DNA of 64,000 bases from Sediminicola arcticus (GCF_040566695.1 NZ_JBEXAE010000002.1:248001-312000); one strand, 5' to 3'. Shown: positions 7,761 through 17,574, numbered from the stretch's first letter. Made by a program: numbers and translations. The notes: generated from the letters alone by a model not told the origin.

Positions 7761-8444
7761 CTAAATGGCCTTTTGCACTACTTCGAACACCTTGTTACCA
7801 TCGCACTTTAAGGTTTTGGAAGGATACTTTAATATAAGGGCGTAATCATGTGTAGCCATTAATATGGTGCGCCCGGTGGCATTGATCTCTTGTAATACTT
7901 TCATGACTTCTACGCTGGTCTGCGGATCCAAATTACCTGTTGGCTCATCAGCCAAAATCAACTCAGGATCGTTCAATAGAGCACGGGCAATAGCTATACG
8001 TTGTTGTTCGCCTCCCGAAAGCTCATGTGGGAATTTGAAACCTTTGGTCTTCATGCCAACTTTGCCCAAAACTTCTTCAATCTTGGCATCCATTAAGCTA
8101 TCATCGGTCCATCCTGTGGCTTTAAGTACAAAGCGTAGGTTATTATTGATACTCCTGTCGGGCAATAATTTAAAATCTTGGAAAACAATGCCCAATTTCC
8201 TTCTCAGGTATGGGATGTCTTTTTCCTTCAATGTCTTTAGATCAAAATCTACGATGGTGCCCGAGCCTTCTAAAAGAGGAAGGTCGCCATAGAGCAATTT
8301 CATAAAGCTACTTTTGCCACTCCCGGTCTTCCCAATGAGATAAACAAATTCTCCTTTTTTTATTTCTAAATTGATTTCGTTGAGCACTAAATTTTCCATC
8401 TGGAAAACGGCCACGTCCTCTAAGTGCAATATGCTTTCGCCCAT
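7761..8444 (-). CDS. ftsE: FtsE-like ABC ATPase
   Basis: ATP-binding partner of FtsX, which controls cell-wall hydrolases at the division septum. The 227-aa protein is a single nucleotide-binding domain with Walker A GKTGSGKSS (about 38-46), Q-loop VFQDFKLLPDRS, signature LSGGEQQRIAIARAL, Walker B LILADEPTGNLD and H-loop ATHDY. The KLLPDRSINNN stretch after the Q-loop is characteristic of FtsE over LolD and MacB. No ftsX is adjacent; in this phylum it often lies elsewhere. It heads the minus-strand group ftsE / Nudix / ppgK. Confidence 0.88.
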   Translation of the reverse strand: MGESILHLEDVAVFQMENLVLNEINLEIKKGEFVYLIGKTGSGKSSFMKLLYGDLPLLEGSGTIVDFDLKTLKEKDIPYLRRKLGIVFQDFKLLPDRSINNNLRFVLKATGWTDDSLMDAKIEEVLGKVGMKTKGFKFPHELSGGEQQRIAIARALLNDPELILADEPTGNLDPQTSVEVMKVLQEINATGRTILMATHDYALILKYPSKTLKCDGNKVFEVVQKAI

Positions 8445-8682
8445 GTCTCTAATTATTGAGATAAAGGTAATAAGTTCTTGTTAAAAGAAATCAAGGTCTT
8501 TTAAAAATATATATCTTTCGCCTTAAATAAAGTTAAGCAAGGCATGGATTTTAATAAAATATTTCGCCTTTGAGGAATCTTTAAAACTGTATATGAAATG
8601 TACCTTTATTGGAATACTTAAGTGCAATTTTTAACGTTATATATATTCATATACGGTTAATTTTTAACAGCTAGAGAACATT

Positions 8683-11600
8683 ATGCGAAATAAAAAAACC
8701 GCTTTACTACTGTGTCTTATGGGGATGGTATGGATTGGCTATTGCCAAGAATCTAAGATCTATACCCATAACGAAAAGGATTATCAGGAAGCGCTAGCGC
8801 TTTATAATAACAAACAGTATCAAGCATCCCAGACTATTTTTGAAAAGGTAAAATCTAACAGCAAAGATTTAGAGGTCCAAGCTAATAGTGCCTACTATGC
8901 GGCAAATGCCGCCATCAGGCTAAATCAGATTGGTGCAGATCGTTTAATGGAGGATTTTGTAGAGCAATACCCCACCTCCACCAAAAGAAATTCGGCCTTC
9001 TTTGATGTGGCCGATTATTATTTTGAAACTGGAAAATATCCCTATGCCTTAAAGTGGTACGGAAAAGTTGAACAAGGTTCTATATCTAGGGCCGATAGGG
9101 ATCGTTTTAACTTTAATAACGGGTACTCTCTTTTTTCGTCTAATAAGTCCAAAGAAGCCGAACAATACCTGAATAAAGTAACCAATTCTCCTAAATATGG
9201 TTCACAGGCCAAGTATTACCTAGGATTTATAGCCTACCAGAATGATGATTATGCTGGAGCTAGTGCACGCTTCGATCAGATCACTGATCAACGATTATTA
9301 GATGAAAACCTATCCTACTACCAGGCTGATATGAATTTTAAGCTTGGGAATTTTGAAAAGGCCATTGAACTTGCCAAAAAACAATTGCCAAAGGCAGACA
9401 GGTTGGAAATTTCTGAACTCAATAAGATAATTGGGGAGAGTTATTTCAATCTTAAACAGTACAGCAACGCTATTCCCTATTTAGAAGAGTATAAAGGCAA
9501 GAAGGGCAAATTTAGTAATACCGATTACTATTTCTTAGGCTACTCCTATTACAAACAGGAAGATTTTGCCAATGCCATTCAACAGTTCAATAAAATAATT
9601 GGAGGAGACAACAGCGTGGCCCAAAATGCCTATTACCATTTGGCTGAATGTTATTTAAAATTGGATAAAAAGCAAGAGGCGCTGAATGCTTTTAGAAATG
9701 CTTCTCAAATGGATTTTGTTGAAGAAATTCAAAAAGATGCCTACCTGAATTATGCGCGTTTGAGTTATGAAATCGGTAATGCCTATGAGAGTGTTCCCAA
9801 AGTCTTGACTACCTACCTGGATAAATATCCGGGTAGTGCCCAGACCAAGGAAATTCAGGAGCTCTTGGTAGATTCTTATATCACCTCAAAGAATTTTAAA
9901 GGGGCTATGACGCTCTTAGAAGAAAATAAAAATTATGCCAGTAAGGCTACCTATCAAAAAGTAGCTTACTATAGGGGGATTGAACTTTTTATGGATGCTG
10001 ATTATTCTGGTGCTGTGGAGAATTTCAAAAAATCTCTTGCGAGTGCAGAGGATGGTAATTTTAAGGCCAGAGCCCAGTACTGGAAGGCGGAAGCCCAATA
10101 TCTCTTAATTAATTATAAGGATGCCTTGGTAGATTTTATACAGTTTCAAGCCAACTCAAATGCACGCTCCATTCCTGAAAACAAGGATTTGTCATATAAT
10201 TTGGGATACACTTATTTTAAGCTTAATGACTATACCAATGCGGCTTCCTATTTTTCAAAATATTCCGCTGCAAATCCTTCGGATACTAATAAATTGCACG
10301 ATGCCTATCTGCGTTTGGGAGATAGTTATTTTGTGAGTAGTAAATATTGGCCTGCCATGGAGGCCTATAATCAAGCTTTGGCTTTGAATGGACCAGAAAA
10401 GGACTATGCGGCATTTCAAAAGGCCCTTTCTTATGGGTTTGTAGATAGAACTACTACTAAGATTGAAGAATTGAACAGTTTTACTACAAAGTATCCTAAT
10501 TCTACCTTAATGGACGATGTCCTTTTTGAATTGGGGAACTCGTACGTTAAAGAGAATAAGATAGAATTAGGTTTGCGTTCCTATGACAAGTTGATAAACC
10601 AGTATAAAGGAAGTTCTTTGGTTCCTCAGGCGCTGATGCGCCAAGGGTTAGTGCATTACAATACAAGTCAGAACGATCAGGCATTAGGTAAGTTTAAAAC
10701 TGTGGTGCGCGATTTTCCAAAGACCCAAGAGGCGATACAGGCAGTGTCCACAGCCAAATTAATCTATGTTGATCTTGGGCGTGTGAACGAATATGCCGAT
10801 TGGGTTAAGAACCTAGATTTTGTGGAAGTGACCGATGCCGACTTGGATAATGCAACGTTTGAATCTGCGGACAAACAATATATAGAGGGGCGCTCAGATG
10901 CTGCTATAAAAGGGTATCAAAGCTATATCCAACAATTCCCTTCTGGTCTAAATGCACTAAAGGCTAATTTTAATTTGGCACAATTGTATTTTGCCAAAGG
11001 AGAAAAAGAAAAAGCACTCACATATTACACCTTTGTAGCCAATAGGGGGGGTAGTGAGTATTCAGAGCAAGCATTGACCAGAGTTTGTGAAATTTATGTG
11101 GGCAATAAAAATTATACCACTGCTATTCCCTTTTTGGAGCAATTGGAAAATACGGCCGATATTCAGCAGAATATCACTTTTGCCCAGTCGAACCTTATGA
11201 AGGGTTACTACGAGCAAAGTAATTACGACAAGACCATTGATTATGCAGAAAAAGTATTGGCTACTTCTAAAATAGATGATCGTATTAAAAGTGATGCTCA
11301 GATTATGATTGCTAGGTCTGCCATAGCTACCAATAATGAAGCAAGGGCTCAGAAGGCCTATGGAGAAGTTTTAAAGATAGCCTCTGGTGAATTGGCCGCC
11401 GAAGCCTTTTACTATGATGCCTATTTTAAAAATAAGGCACAAAATTATGTGGCATCTAATGCATCTGTATCAAAATTGGCCAAGGACTACTCGGCTTACA
11501 AAGAGTGGGGTGGAAAAGGATTGGTGATCATGGCCAAGAATTTCTATGCGTTGGGAGATGCTTTTCAGACCACTTATATTTTGGAAAGTGTTATTACCAA

Positions 11601-11706
11601 TTTCGGACAATACACTGAGATAGTAAATGAAGCCAAACAAGAGCTTATAAAGATAAAAACCAAAGAGGCAGAGAGCAATTCATCTATCAATCCTGAAAAG
11701 AATTAA
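8683..11706 (+). CDS. Large secreted tetratricopeptide-repeat protein
   Basis: A 1007-aa protein with a signal peptide (KKTALLLCLMGMVWIGYCQ, cleavage after about residue 21) followed almost entirely by TPR-type helical hairpins. Repeated signatures include AKYYLGFIAYQNDDYAGA, DYYFLGYSYYKQEDFANA, AYYHLAECYLKLDKKQEA and YNLGYTYFKLNDYTNA. It should be a long periplasmic or outer-membrane-associated scaffold for protein binding. The next gene, a barrel protein, starts 25 bases downstream, so they are very likely co-transcribed and may work together. No catalytic domain is visible. Function is unknown. The divergent gene upstream is ftsE. Confidence 0.9.
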   Translation: MRNKKTALLLCLMGMVWIGYCQESKIYTHNEKDYQEALALYNNKQYQASQTIFEKVKSNSKDLEVQANSAYYAANAAIRLNQIGADRLMEDFVEQYPTSTKRNSAFFDVADYYFETGKYPYALKWYGKVEQGSISRADRDRFNFNNGYSLFSSNKSKEAEQYLNKVTNSPKYGSQAKYYLGFIAYQNDDYAGASARFDQITDQRLLDENLSYYQADMNFKLGNFEKAIELAKKQLPKADRLEISELNKIIGESYFNLKQYSNAIPYLEEYKGKKGKFSNTDYYFLGYSYYKQEDFANAIQQFNKIIGGDNSVAQNAYYHLAECYLKLDKKQEALNAFRNASQMDFVEEIQKDAYLNYARLSYEIGNAYESVPKVLTTYLDKYPGSAQTKEIQELLVDSYITSKNFKGAMTLLEENKNYASKATYQKVAYYRGIELFMDADYSGAVENFKKSLASAEDGNFKARAQYWKAEAQYLLINYKDALVDFIQFQANSNARSIPENKDLSYNLGYTYFKLNDYTNAASYFSKYSAANPSDTNKLHDAYLRLGDSYFVSSKYWPAMEAYNQALALNGPEKDYAAFQKALSYGFVDRTTTKIEELNSFTTKYPNSTLMDDVLFELGNSYVKENKIELGLRSYDKLINQYKGSSLVPQALMRQGLVHYNTSQNDQALGKFKTVVRDFPKTQEAIQAVSTAKLIYVDLGRVNEYADWVKNLDFVEVTDADLDNATFESADKQYIEGRSDAAIKGYQSYIQQFPSGLNALKANFNLAQLYFAKGEKEKALTYYTFVANRGGSEYSEQALTRVCEIYVGNKNYTTAIPFLEQLENTADIQQNITFAQSNLMKGYYEQSNYDKTIDYAEKVLATSKIDDRIKSDAQIMIARSAIATNNEARAQKAYGEVLKIASGELAAEAFYYDAYFKNKAQNYVASNASVSKLAKDYSAYKEWGGKGLVIMAKNFYALGDAFQTTYILESVITNFGQYTEIVNEAKQELIKIKTKEAESNSSINPEKN

Positions 11707-11731
11707 AAATACCTTGCAAAAAGAGAACACT

Positions 11732-13486
11732 ATGCAAAAGCAAATATATATAAGTATCCTTTCCATTCTTGGCGTCTTTCAATTGGGGATATCCCAAGAG
11801 AAAGATAAAAATGATATAGGAACGGAAACGGTAACGGTGACTAAGGCGTATACCCCAACGATCTCCGATGCCTTTAAAATTAAGAGCTTACCTAATATGA
11901 ACGATTCCATCGTACTACAAAAGAAGAAGATCAAGTACAGTATTTTTTCAATTCCTGTAGCTTCTACTTTTACCCCTGCCAAGGGTAAGGCCACCGAAGT
12001 ACAGAAAGCGAAACCAGAAAAGCTCTATAATTCCTATTTGGCCTTGGGTCTAGGGAATTACAATAACGCCATGCTCGATTTTTATACTAGTAGGGCCTTA
12101 AATAGGGATGAGCGATTGGACATAGGCCTGAACCATTTTTCCTCCAGAGGGGATATTGATGGTACTATTTTGGACAATGATTTTTACAACACCAAATTGG
12201 ACGCCTCCTATTCTAAAAGGGATAGGGATGTCAGTTGGGGTACGAACATAGGGTTACAACACCAAATCTATAATTGGTACGGAGTTCCAGAAGGGGTCTA
12301 TCCTGATGCGGTGGTTGCCAGTATTGATGGGAAGCAAAATTATTATAACGCAGAATTGGGGGCAAATGTGAAAGTGGAAGATGCTCTCTTTAAAAGCGCA
12401 GATCTGCTCTTAAGACGTTTTTGGGATGTAACGGATTCCGGTGAAAATAGATTAAAATTTCAGCCCGTTTTTGAATTTCCTCTAACAGACCAAGCGCTCA
12501 CCATTTCTGGTAATTTTGATTATGTAGGAGGTGCTTTCAAAAATGCAAATGTTAACAATTCAAATAATACAGGAGAGATTAATTATAGCCATTTTCAAGT
12601 AGGTGTAAGCCCAAGTCTTTTGATAGTAACCGATGATGTCAGGATAAATTTAGGGGCTAACCTTGTATATGGTATGAATACGGAGAATAGCGACAGCAAT
12701 TTTTATATATATCCAGCAGTAACTGCCTCTTATCGGATCTTAGATGAAAACTTAATTGCATACGGAGGTATAGAAGGGGATTTAAAACAAAACTCCTTCC
12801 ATGATTTTGTGGGAGACAATCCTTTTGTATCCCCAACCCTTGCCATTACCCCAACGGATAAGCAATACGACGCATACATTGGCCTTAAAGGGATGCTGCT
12901 ACCTAGCCTTAGCTATAATATAAAAGGTTCTTATACTGCGGAAAACAGAAAGCCCTTGTTTAAGCTAAATCCTTCCAATGATTTTAGGAATGATGAAAAG
13001 GGGTACTATTTTGGGAATTCCTTTGAGGTGTTTTACGATGATGTAAAAACATTGGGAATCTTTGGAGAATTAAATTTAGATATCAATCGCAATTTTTCTT
13101 TGGGTATTAATGCCGAAGTATATGATTACGATACCGAAACGGATAATCCAGCTTGGAACCTTCCCAATATGACAGGTTCTCTTTTTATGGATTATCAAAT
13201 TGATGAGCATTGGTATATGGGCGCCAATATATTCTATGTTGGGGAAAGGGAAGACCTTAGTTCACAGGTGGTCCAAAATGTTATGCCCTCACAATTTCCA
13301 TCAACCTTAATTACTTTGGATGCTTATTTTGATGCCAACGCCCACATGGGATACCGATTTAACGATCAATTTTCCATATTTTTAAAACTGAGCAACATCG
13401 CAAATAACGATTATCAAAGATGGGCCAATTACCCTGTCCAAGGATTTCAAGTGTTGGCAGGATTTAAATATAAATTCGATTTTTAA
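11732..13486 (+). CDS. Outer-membrane beta-barrel protein, TonB-receptor-like but without plug
   Basis: This 584-aa protein has a signal peptide (QIYISILSILGVFQLGISQ) and a short conserved N-terminus, ETVTVTKAYTPTISDAF then YSIFSIPVASTFTP. Many alternating aromatic beta-strands follow, ending YQRWANYPVQGFQVLAGFKY and a C-terminal FKYKFDF, the end pattern of outer-membrane barrels. Pipelines tend to call such genes TonB-dependent receptors, but I see no carboxypeptidase-like domain or plug. Transport by TonB is therefore doubtful. I chose ATG 11732; a TTG six codons earlier is less likely. It follows the TPR gene by 25 bases. Confidence 0.8.
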   Translation: MQKQIYISILSILGVFQLGISQEKDKNDIGTETVTVTKAYTPTISDAFKIKSLPNMNDSIVLQKKKIKYSIFSIPVASTFTPAKGKATEVQKAKPEKLYNSYLALGLGNYNNAMLDFYTSRALNRDERLDIGLNHFSSRGDIDGTILDNDFYNTKLDASYSKRDRDVSWGTNIGLQHQIYNWYGVPEGVYPDAVVASIDGKQNYYNAELGANVKVEDALFKSADLLLRRFWDVTDSGENRLKFQPVFEFPLTDQALTISGNFDYVGGAFKNANVNNSNNTGEINYSHFQVGVSPSLLIVTDDVRINLGANLVYGMNTENSDSNFYIYPAVTASYRILDENLIAYGGIEGDLKQNSFHDFVGDNPFVSPTLAITPTDKQYDAYIGLKGMLLPSLSYNIKGSYTAENRKPLFKLNPSNDFRNDEKGYYFGNSFEVFYDDVKTLGIFGELNLDINRNFSLGINAEVYDYDTETDNPAWNLPNMTGSLFMDYQIDEHWYMGANIFYVGEREDLSSQVVQNVMPSQFPSTLITLDAYFDANAHMGYRFNDQFSIFLKLSNIANNDYQRWANYPVQGFQVLAGFKYKFDF

Positions 13487-13658
13487 TAGGAGTCTGTTCT
13501 TAAAAAAGGGCAAACTTAAAATCCCTTCAATACATTATACGTGAGTGATTTAAGTGTATTTTGGGGATATCAAAAATAAATGTGGTGCTTTATAGTGCTA
13601 CTTAAAATAAATGGTATCATCTTTGTCAACAAATACGTATTAATTTTAAATTTTAACA

Positions 13659-13850
13659 ATGAGTAAAGGGACAGTAAAGTTCTTCAATGATACCAAAGGA
13701 TTTGGTTTTATCGCAGAAGAAGGTTCTGGTAAAGAACATTTTGTACACATTTCTGGATTAGTAGACGAAATTCGTGAAGGCGATGAAGTTGAATTTGATC
13801 TTCAGGACGGTAGAAAAGGATTGAACGCAGTAAATGTAAAAGTTATTTAA
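13659..13850 (+). CDS. Cold-shock domain protein (Csp family)
   Basis: A 63-aa single cold-shock domain that binds single-stranded RNA and DNA and melts RNA structure. It shows GTVKFFNDTKGFGFIAEE with RNP1 (KGFGFI), RNP2 (HFVHIS), and the closing DGRKGLNAVNVKVI. The 172-base gap upstream probably includes a long 5' leader, common for csp genes, with a near-consensus CATCTTTG at 13618-13625. A strong terminator follows. Whether it is cold-induced cannot be told from sequence; many family members are constitutive. Confidence 0.96.
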   Translation: MSKGTVKFFNDTKGFGFIAEEGSGKEHFVHISGLVDEIREGDEVEFDLQDGRKGLNAVNVKVI

Positions 13851-13875
13851 TATATACTTTTTAGTTCATTAAGCT

Positions 13876-13905
13876 AAAGCCCATCAGTAATGATGGGCTT
13901 TTTTT
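13876..13905 (+). terminator. Terminator after the cold-shock gene
   Basis: AAAGCCCATCA pairs with TGATGGGCTTT around a four-base loop, followed by a T-run to 13905. Confidence 0.88.
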
Positions 13906-13916
13906 GTGGTCAAGTA

Positions 13917-14633
13917 TTATCCTTTTCTCGTCCGTTTTCTCAGTTTAATGAGTCGGTCTTCATAATAGCCCCTTAATTCTTCCAAAAAGGTCATAGGATT
14001 CTCATACTCCAGAAGCACTTTGTAAGTATGCTTGTTTTTGGCTTCTTGGAGCAGCCTTTTCATTTTCTGGATTTCCAATTGCAAATAGATATCTTCCGTA
14101 AGGCCATTATCCTTTTGTTGGATAACATCTTGTTTAAGTAGGGTGTTGCTAAGGAAGATATGAGTATGAAAGGCCCTAAGTGTTTCCAGATCTCCAGAGG
14201 AATATATGTCTATGAGTTTGGTGGTAATGGCTGTTGCCAAGTCCAATTTATCTGCTTGCATGGAAAATTTATCGGGATGTACATGCAACATGGCCTCCCT
14301 GTAAAGTCGTTTTTTCTCTTGGTGTTCCCTTAGGTCTGTTCTTGAGTTCTTTTGCGTGGACACTGTCTGTAGCCCTTCCACCTCTCTATAATTTTTTCCG
14401 CGTTTTTTTTGGTGAAGCCTTTTTTTCTTTTTTGCTGCTTTTTGTTGCTTGTATAGCACTGTTAATTCCTGTTCTTCAATGAGGGCATTTTCCAGATGGG
14501 ACCTTAGGGTATTTTCAAAGCTGATGGTCTTTAATTGTATGGTATCCAATTCTAGAATTAGGGAATTTAGCTCCGCTTGCAGTGCCGCTCCCGCTTGGGT
14601 ATTATTTAATTTTGATGGATATTTTTCACTCAT
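13917..14633 (-). CDS. J-domain-like protein of unknown function
   Basis: A 238-aa soluble protein. Residues 10-75 are a likely coiled coil, then a very basic stretch (KKKKRLHQKKRGKN). Residues 100-150 (YREAMLHVHPDKF, LATAITTKLIDIY) resemble helices II and III of a J domain with the HPD tripeptide at about 119-121, the motif that stimulates DnaK ATPase. A second helical region follows (LQLEIQKMKRLLQEAKNK). I chose ATG 14633; a GTG two codons earlier is possible. It is monocistronic, converging on the cold-shock gene. It could be a DnaK co-chaperone, but the J domain is central rather than terminal and is only weakly canonical. Confidence 0.65.
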   Translation of the reverse strand: MSEKYPSKLNNTQAGAALQAELNSLILELDTIQLKTISFENTLRSHLENALIEEQELTVLYKQQKAAKKKKRLHQKKRGKNYREVEGLQTVSTQKNSRTDLREHQEKKRLYREAMLHVHPDKFSMQADKLDLATAITTKLIDIYSSGDLETLRAFHTHIFLSNTLLKQDVIQQKDNGLTEDIYLQLEIQKMKRLLQEAKNKHTYKVLLEYENPMTFLEELRGYYEDRLIKLRKRTRKG

Positions 14634-14791
14634 GTGCACCGACTAGTAGTTGCAAAGTTCGGTAACATTTTGCAATGCAGGCGTATGCTGTTCTCAAATC
14701 CATGATATTTGTTGCTTTTTAAGGCGTTTATTTGAGAAATATTAGACAGATTTTGTTTTTAAAAATTATAGCAACATCCTGTTTTGGGTGA

Positions 14792-14820
14792 TTGGGATTC
14801 CTTTTAAATCCTTATTTTTG
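14792..14820 (+). promoter_or_regulatory. Promoter for the DUF885 lipoprotein
   Basis: TTG (14792-14794) and TATTTTTG (14813-14820) spaced by 18 bases. The start site falls near 14827, giving a very short leader before ATG 14839. Confidence 0.5.
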
Positions 14821-14838
14821 GGTTAAACTGATACTGAT

Positions 14839-16665
14839 ATGAAATACCTACCAATAGCCATTTTATTGCTGTTATTTTTTTGTAATGCTTGTAAAAATAA
14901 TGAGGAAAAGGTAGTATTGGTTGAGGTGGTACCTATTGATAGTCTTTTTCAGGAATATTATACGTTTAAATTGCGGATGAATCCTTTGGAAGCTACAAGA
15001 TCTGGAGTCACAGGATACAATAATGTTTTGGCAGATTATATTTCAAAGCCTTATCAGGAAGATCTAGAGGAAAATTATGACTATTTCTTAAGTATGGCCG
15101 AATTATATGATGAAGCTATTCTCACTCCGTCTCAGGCACTAAGTCTCAAAGTCTTGGTTTGGGATGCAGAAATAAAACGGGAAGGCCTTACGAACAAATT
15201 AGTGACCATACCTTCACCAATGTTCGACCTGCCCACCTTTGAGTTAATGCCCATCAACCAAATATTTTCTTTTCAATTAGAAGTAGGTTTATTGGCGAGC
15301 GGATCAGGGGCTCAACCTTTTAAAACTATAGACGATTATGACGATTGGTTGCAAAGGGTAAACGATTATCTGAATTGGTTGGACTCGGCAATACTTAATA
15401 TGAAAAGGGGAATTGATAAAGAGGTGGTGCTACCTAAAGTTATTATACAAAGGATATTAAATCAATTAGAGGCATTTGCAACTGCCGAGGCTGAGGATCA
15501 TCTATTTTTTGGCCCAATTAGAAATATACCAGAAAGTTTTTCAGAGGAGGAAAGGATTAGATTAAAAGATGCTTATCGAAATATGATTTTGGATGATGTC
15601 ACGCCTGCCCACGAGAAGCTAAAACTTTTTTTATTAGAAGACTACTTGCCTGAGGGAACAGAGACCATAGGGCTATCACAACTCCCTCACGGCAAACAAG
15701 CATATTCGTATTTGATCAAATACCATACAACTACAAATATGTCGGCTAAGGAGATCCATGAAATGGGCTTGGAAGAAGTAGCCAGAATTAGGGGAGAAAT
15801 GGAATTAATAAAAGATTCTGTAGGCTTCGAGGGCGATTTAAATAGTTTCTTTGATTTTGTGCGCAATAGCAAAGATCAAATGCCCTTTAAAGAGCCTGAA
15901 GAAGTCATTGAGAATTTCAAATCCATCCAAAAGAGGATGCAACCTTTTTTATCTAAATTATTTGATTTAAAACCTAAAGCACAATTTGAAGTTCGCAGAA
16001 CCGAAGCATTTAGGGAGGCCTCTGCCAGTGCCGAATATTTCGCCGGTAGTAAGGACGGATCAAGACCAGGCACTTTTTATGTACCCATTCCTGACGTAAC
16101 AACTTACACTACATTTATGGATGAAGCTTTGTTCTTGCATGAAGCTATCCCAGGACATCATTACCAATTGTCCCTTCAACAAGAAAATAAAAACCTGCCT
16201 TCATTTCTCCACGGGGAAGGTATGGGTGTTTTTGTTGAAGGCTGGGCGCTATATTGTGAATCTCTAGGCAAAGAATTGGGGCTGTATAAAGATCCTTACC
16301 AGTACTTTGGTATGTTGAGCATGGAGATTCATAGAGCTATCAGATTGGTTGTAGATACTGGGATTCACACTAAAGGATGGACAAAGGAAGAGGCTATACA
16401 ATATTCCATGGAAAACGAAGCGGCATCCGAAGATGCTATCACTACCGAAATTGAGCGCTATATTGTAGCTCCGGGACAGGCACTGTCTTATAAAGTAGGC
16501 CAGTTAAAGATCAGGGAACTTCGTACAAGGGCAGAAACCGCCTTGGGCGATGCCTTTTCAATTAAAGAATTTCATACCCAAATCTTGAGTTCAGGAAGCT
16601 TGCCCTTGGTTTTGCTAGAAGAAAAGATAGAGAAGTGGATAGAAAAAGAGAAATACAACCGTTAA
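14839..16665 (+). CDS. DUF885 family lipoprotein (putative zinc metallopeptidase)
   Basis: A 608-aa protein with a lipoprotein signal peptide whose lipobox ends at Cys18 (LLFFCNAC, then KNNEE), so it should be envelope-anchored. The rest is the all-helical DUF885 fold. LFLHEAIPGHHYQLSLQQ near residues 432-449 has the zinc-binding HExxxGH pattern, and VEGWALYCESLG downstream supplies the third ligand region. These features relate it to M3/M32-type peptidases. Activity on peptides is inferred, not shown. It is a single-gene unit. No obvious terminator follows. Confidence 0.88.
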   Translation: MKYLPIAILLLLFFCNACKNNEEKVVLVEVVPIDSLFQEYYTFKLRMNPLEATRSGVTGYNNVLADYISKPYQEDLEENYDYFLSMAELYDEAILTPSQALSLKVLVWDAEIKREGLTNKLVTIPSPMFDLPTFELMPINQIFSFQLEVGLLASGSGAQPFKTIDDYDDWLQRVNDYLNWLDSAILNMKRGIDKEVVLPKVIIQRILNQLEAFATAEAEDHLFFGPIRNIPESFSEEERIRLKDAYRNMILDDVTPAHEKLKLFLLEDYLPEGTETIGLSQLPHGKQAYSYLIKYHTTTNMSAKEIHEMGLEEVARIRGEMELIKDSVGFEGDLNSFFDFVRNSKDQMPFKEPEEVIENFKSIQKRMQPFLSKLFDLKPKAQFEVRRTEAFREASASAEYFAGSKDGSRPGTFYVPIPDVTTYTTFMDEALFLHEAIPGHHYQLSLQQENKNLPSFLHGEGMGVFVEGWALYCESLGKELGLYKDPYQYFGMLSMEIHRAIRLVVDTGIHTKGWTKEEAIQYSMENEAASEDAITTEIERYIVAPGQALSYKVGQLKIRELRTRAETALGDAFSIKEFHTQILSSGSLPLVLLEEKIEKWIEKEKYNR

Positions 16666-16757
16666 GGTGTATCTCGTAAACCTTTTGACCATCTTAACCA
16701 TAACTTATATGGCAATGGTAACAGGCAACCAGTATATTCATTTACTTTAGTTCCTAA

Positions 16758-17549
16758 TCAATAATCCGAGTATTCTGTTGGGTAAAGGAAGAATTGTTCG
16801 TTAAGGGAAACATTATTCTGATATTCAGGTAACGTAGATAGGTTTTTCCAGGTAGGGGCGTCCACAAAAGATTTCCAATGAGCATCTCTACTTTCTTGAT
16901 TTGCAAAGGTGGTCATGTACATTAGGTTGGGCATCTGGCTACCGGAAAGGACCTCCCCATAAAATACGGCATTAAAGCCGAGGTCATTAAATAGAGATAC
17001 TTCCCCTCCTTCATTGAACATTTTCACCTTATTGCGATAAAGTTCTTCTGTGGGTGACTGATAACTACGCAACTCGTAAACTCTTTCTGAACGAGGCCCA
17101 TCAAGTAGCGTTGGTTTTAATATGGGCATATCCTTGAACGCCTTTAAAAGAGTAGATGAAATTCTGAGATATGGGGCTTTATCATAGGATGCCTGGAGAT
17201 AGTTCTTCCCCTGCATTAAATAGTCTTTGTCTTGTAAGAGTTTTTTGTTTAAACTTTCAAATTGGGCAAAGTCTTTAAAAGGGATCAAAACAAAAAGTTG
17301 GTTTAAGGTATCCTTTTCATTTGGTCTTGTCTTGAATACGCCAACGCGATCTATTTTTAATTTTTTTAAAGCAGGTAGATAGGCTTTGCTAAGATACTCA
17401 TCAGTTAGTTGTTCCTGTGTTTCATTTTCAAAAGTATAGGTTTTTAACTGAAACAATTCGCTCTTTTCGTTCTGGGCATTTAATTGTACGCAAAAGAAGA
17501 TGAGAAATGTGGTACTAAGAAAGGTGAGTCTTGAGTAAATAGAATTCAT
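16758..17549 (-). CDS. Secreted NIPSNAP family protein
   Basis: A 263-aa protein with a signal peptide (LTFLSTTFLIFFCVQLNAQ) and two NIPSNAP-like ferredoxin-fold domains. The second is clear: VYELRSYQSPTEELYRNKV, then NLMYMTTFANQESRDAHWKSF. The first half has LKTYTFENETQEQL and a similar layout. NIPSNAP domains are dimeric alpha-beta barrels of unclear function; secreted versions are common in Bacteroidota. It stands alone, converging on the DUF885 gene. TACATTTG (17567-17574) is a good -7 box. Confidence 0.88.
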   Translation of the reverse strand: MNSIYSRLTFLSTTFLIFFCVQLNAQNEKSELFQLKTYTFENETQEQLTDEYLSKAYLPALKKLKIDRVGVFKTRPNEKDTLNQLFVLIPFKDFAQFESLNKKLLQDKDYLMQGKNYLQASYDKAPYLRISSTLLKAFKDMPILKPTLLDGPRSERVYELRSYQSPTEELYRNKVKMFNEGGEVSLFNDLGFNAVFYGEVLSGSQMPNLMYMTTFANQESRDAHWKSFVDAPTWKNLSTLPEYQNNVSLNEQFFLYPTEYSDY

Positions 17550-17566
17550 ACGTTTTTTTATTTAAC

Positions 17567-17574
17567 CAAATGTA
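17567..17574 (-). promoter_or_regulatory. -7 box for the NIPSNAP gene
   Basis: TACATTTG on the minus strand, exact match to TAnnTTTG, 17 bases before the start codon. Confidence 0.45.

Noticed and set aside
11714..11731. TTG start for the barrel protein
   Set aside because: ATG 11732 gives a cleaner signal peptide.
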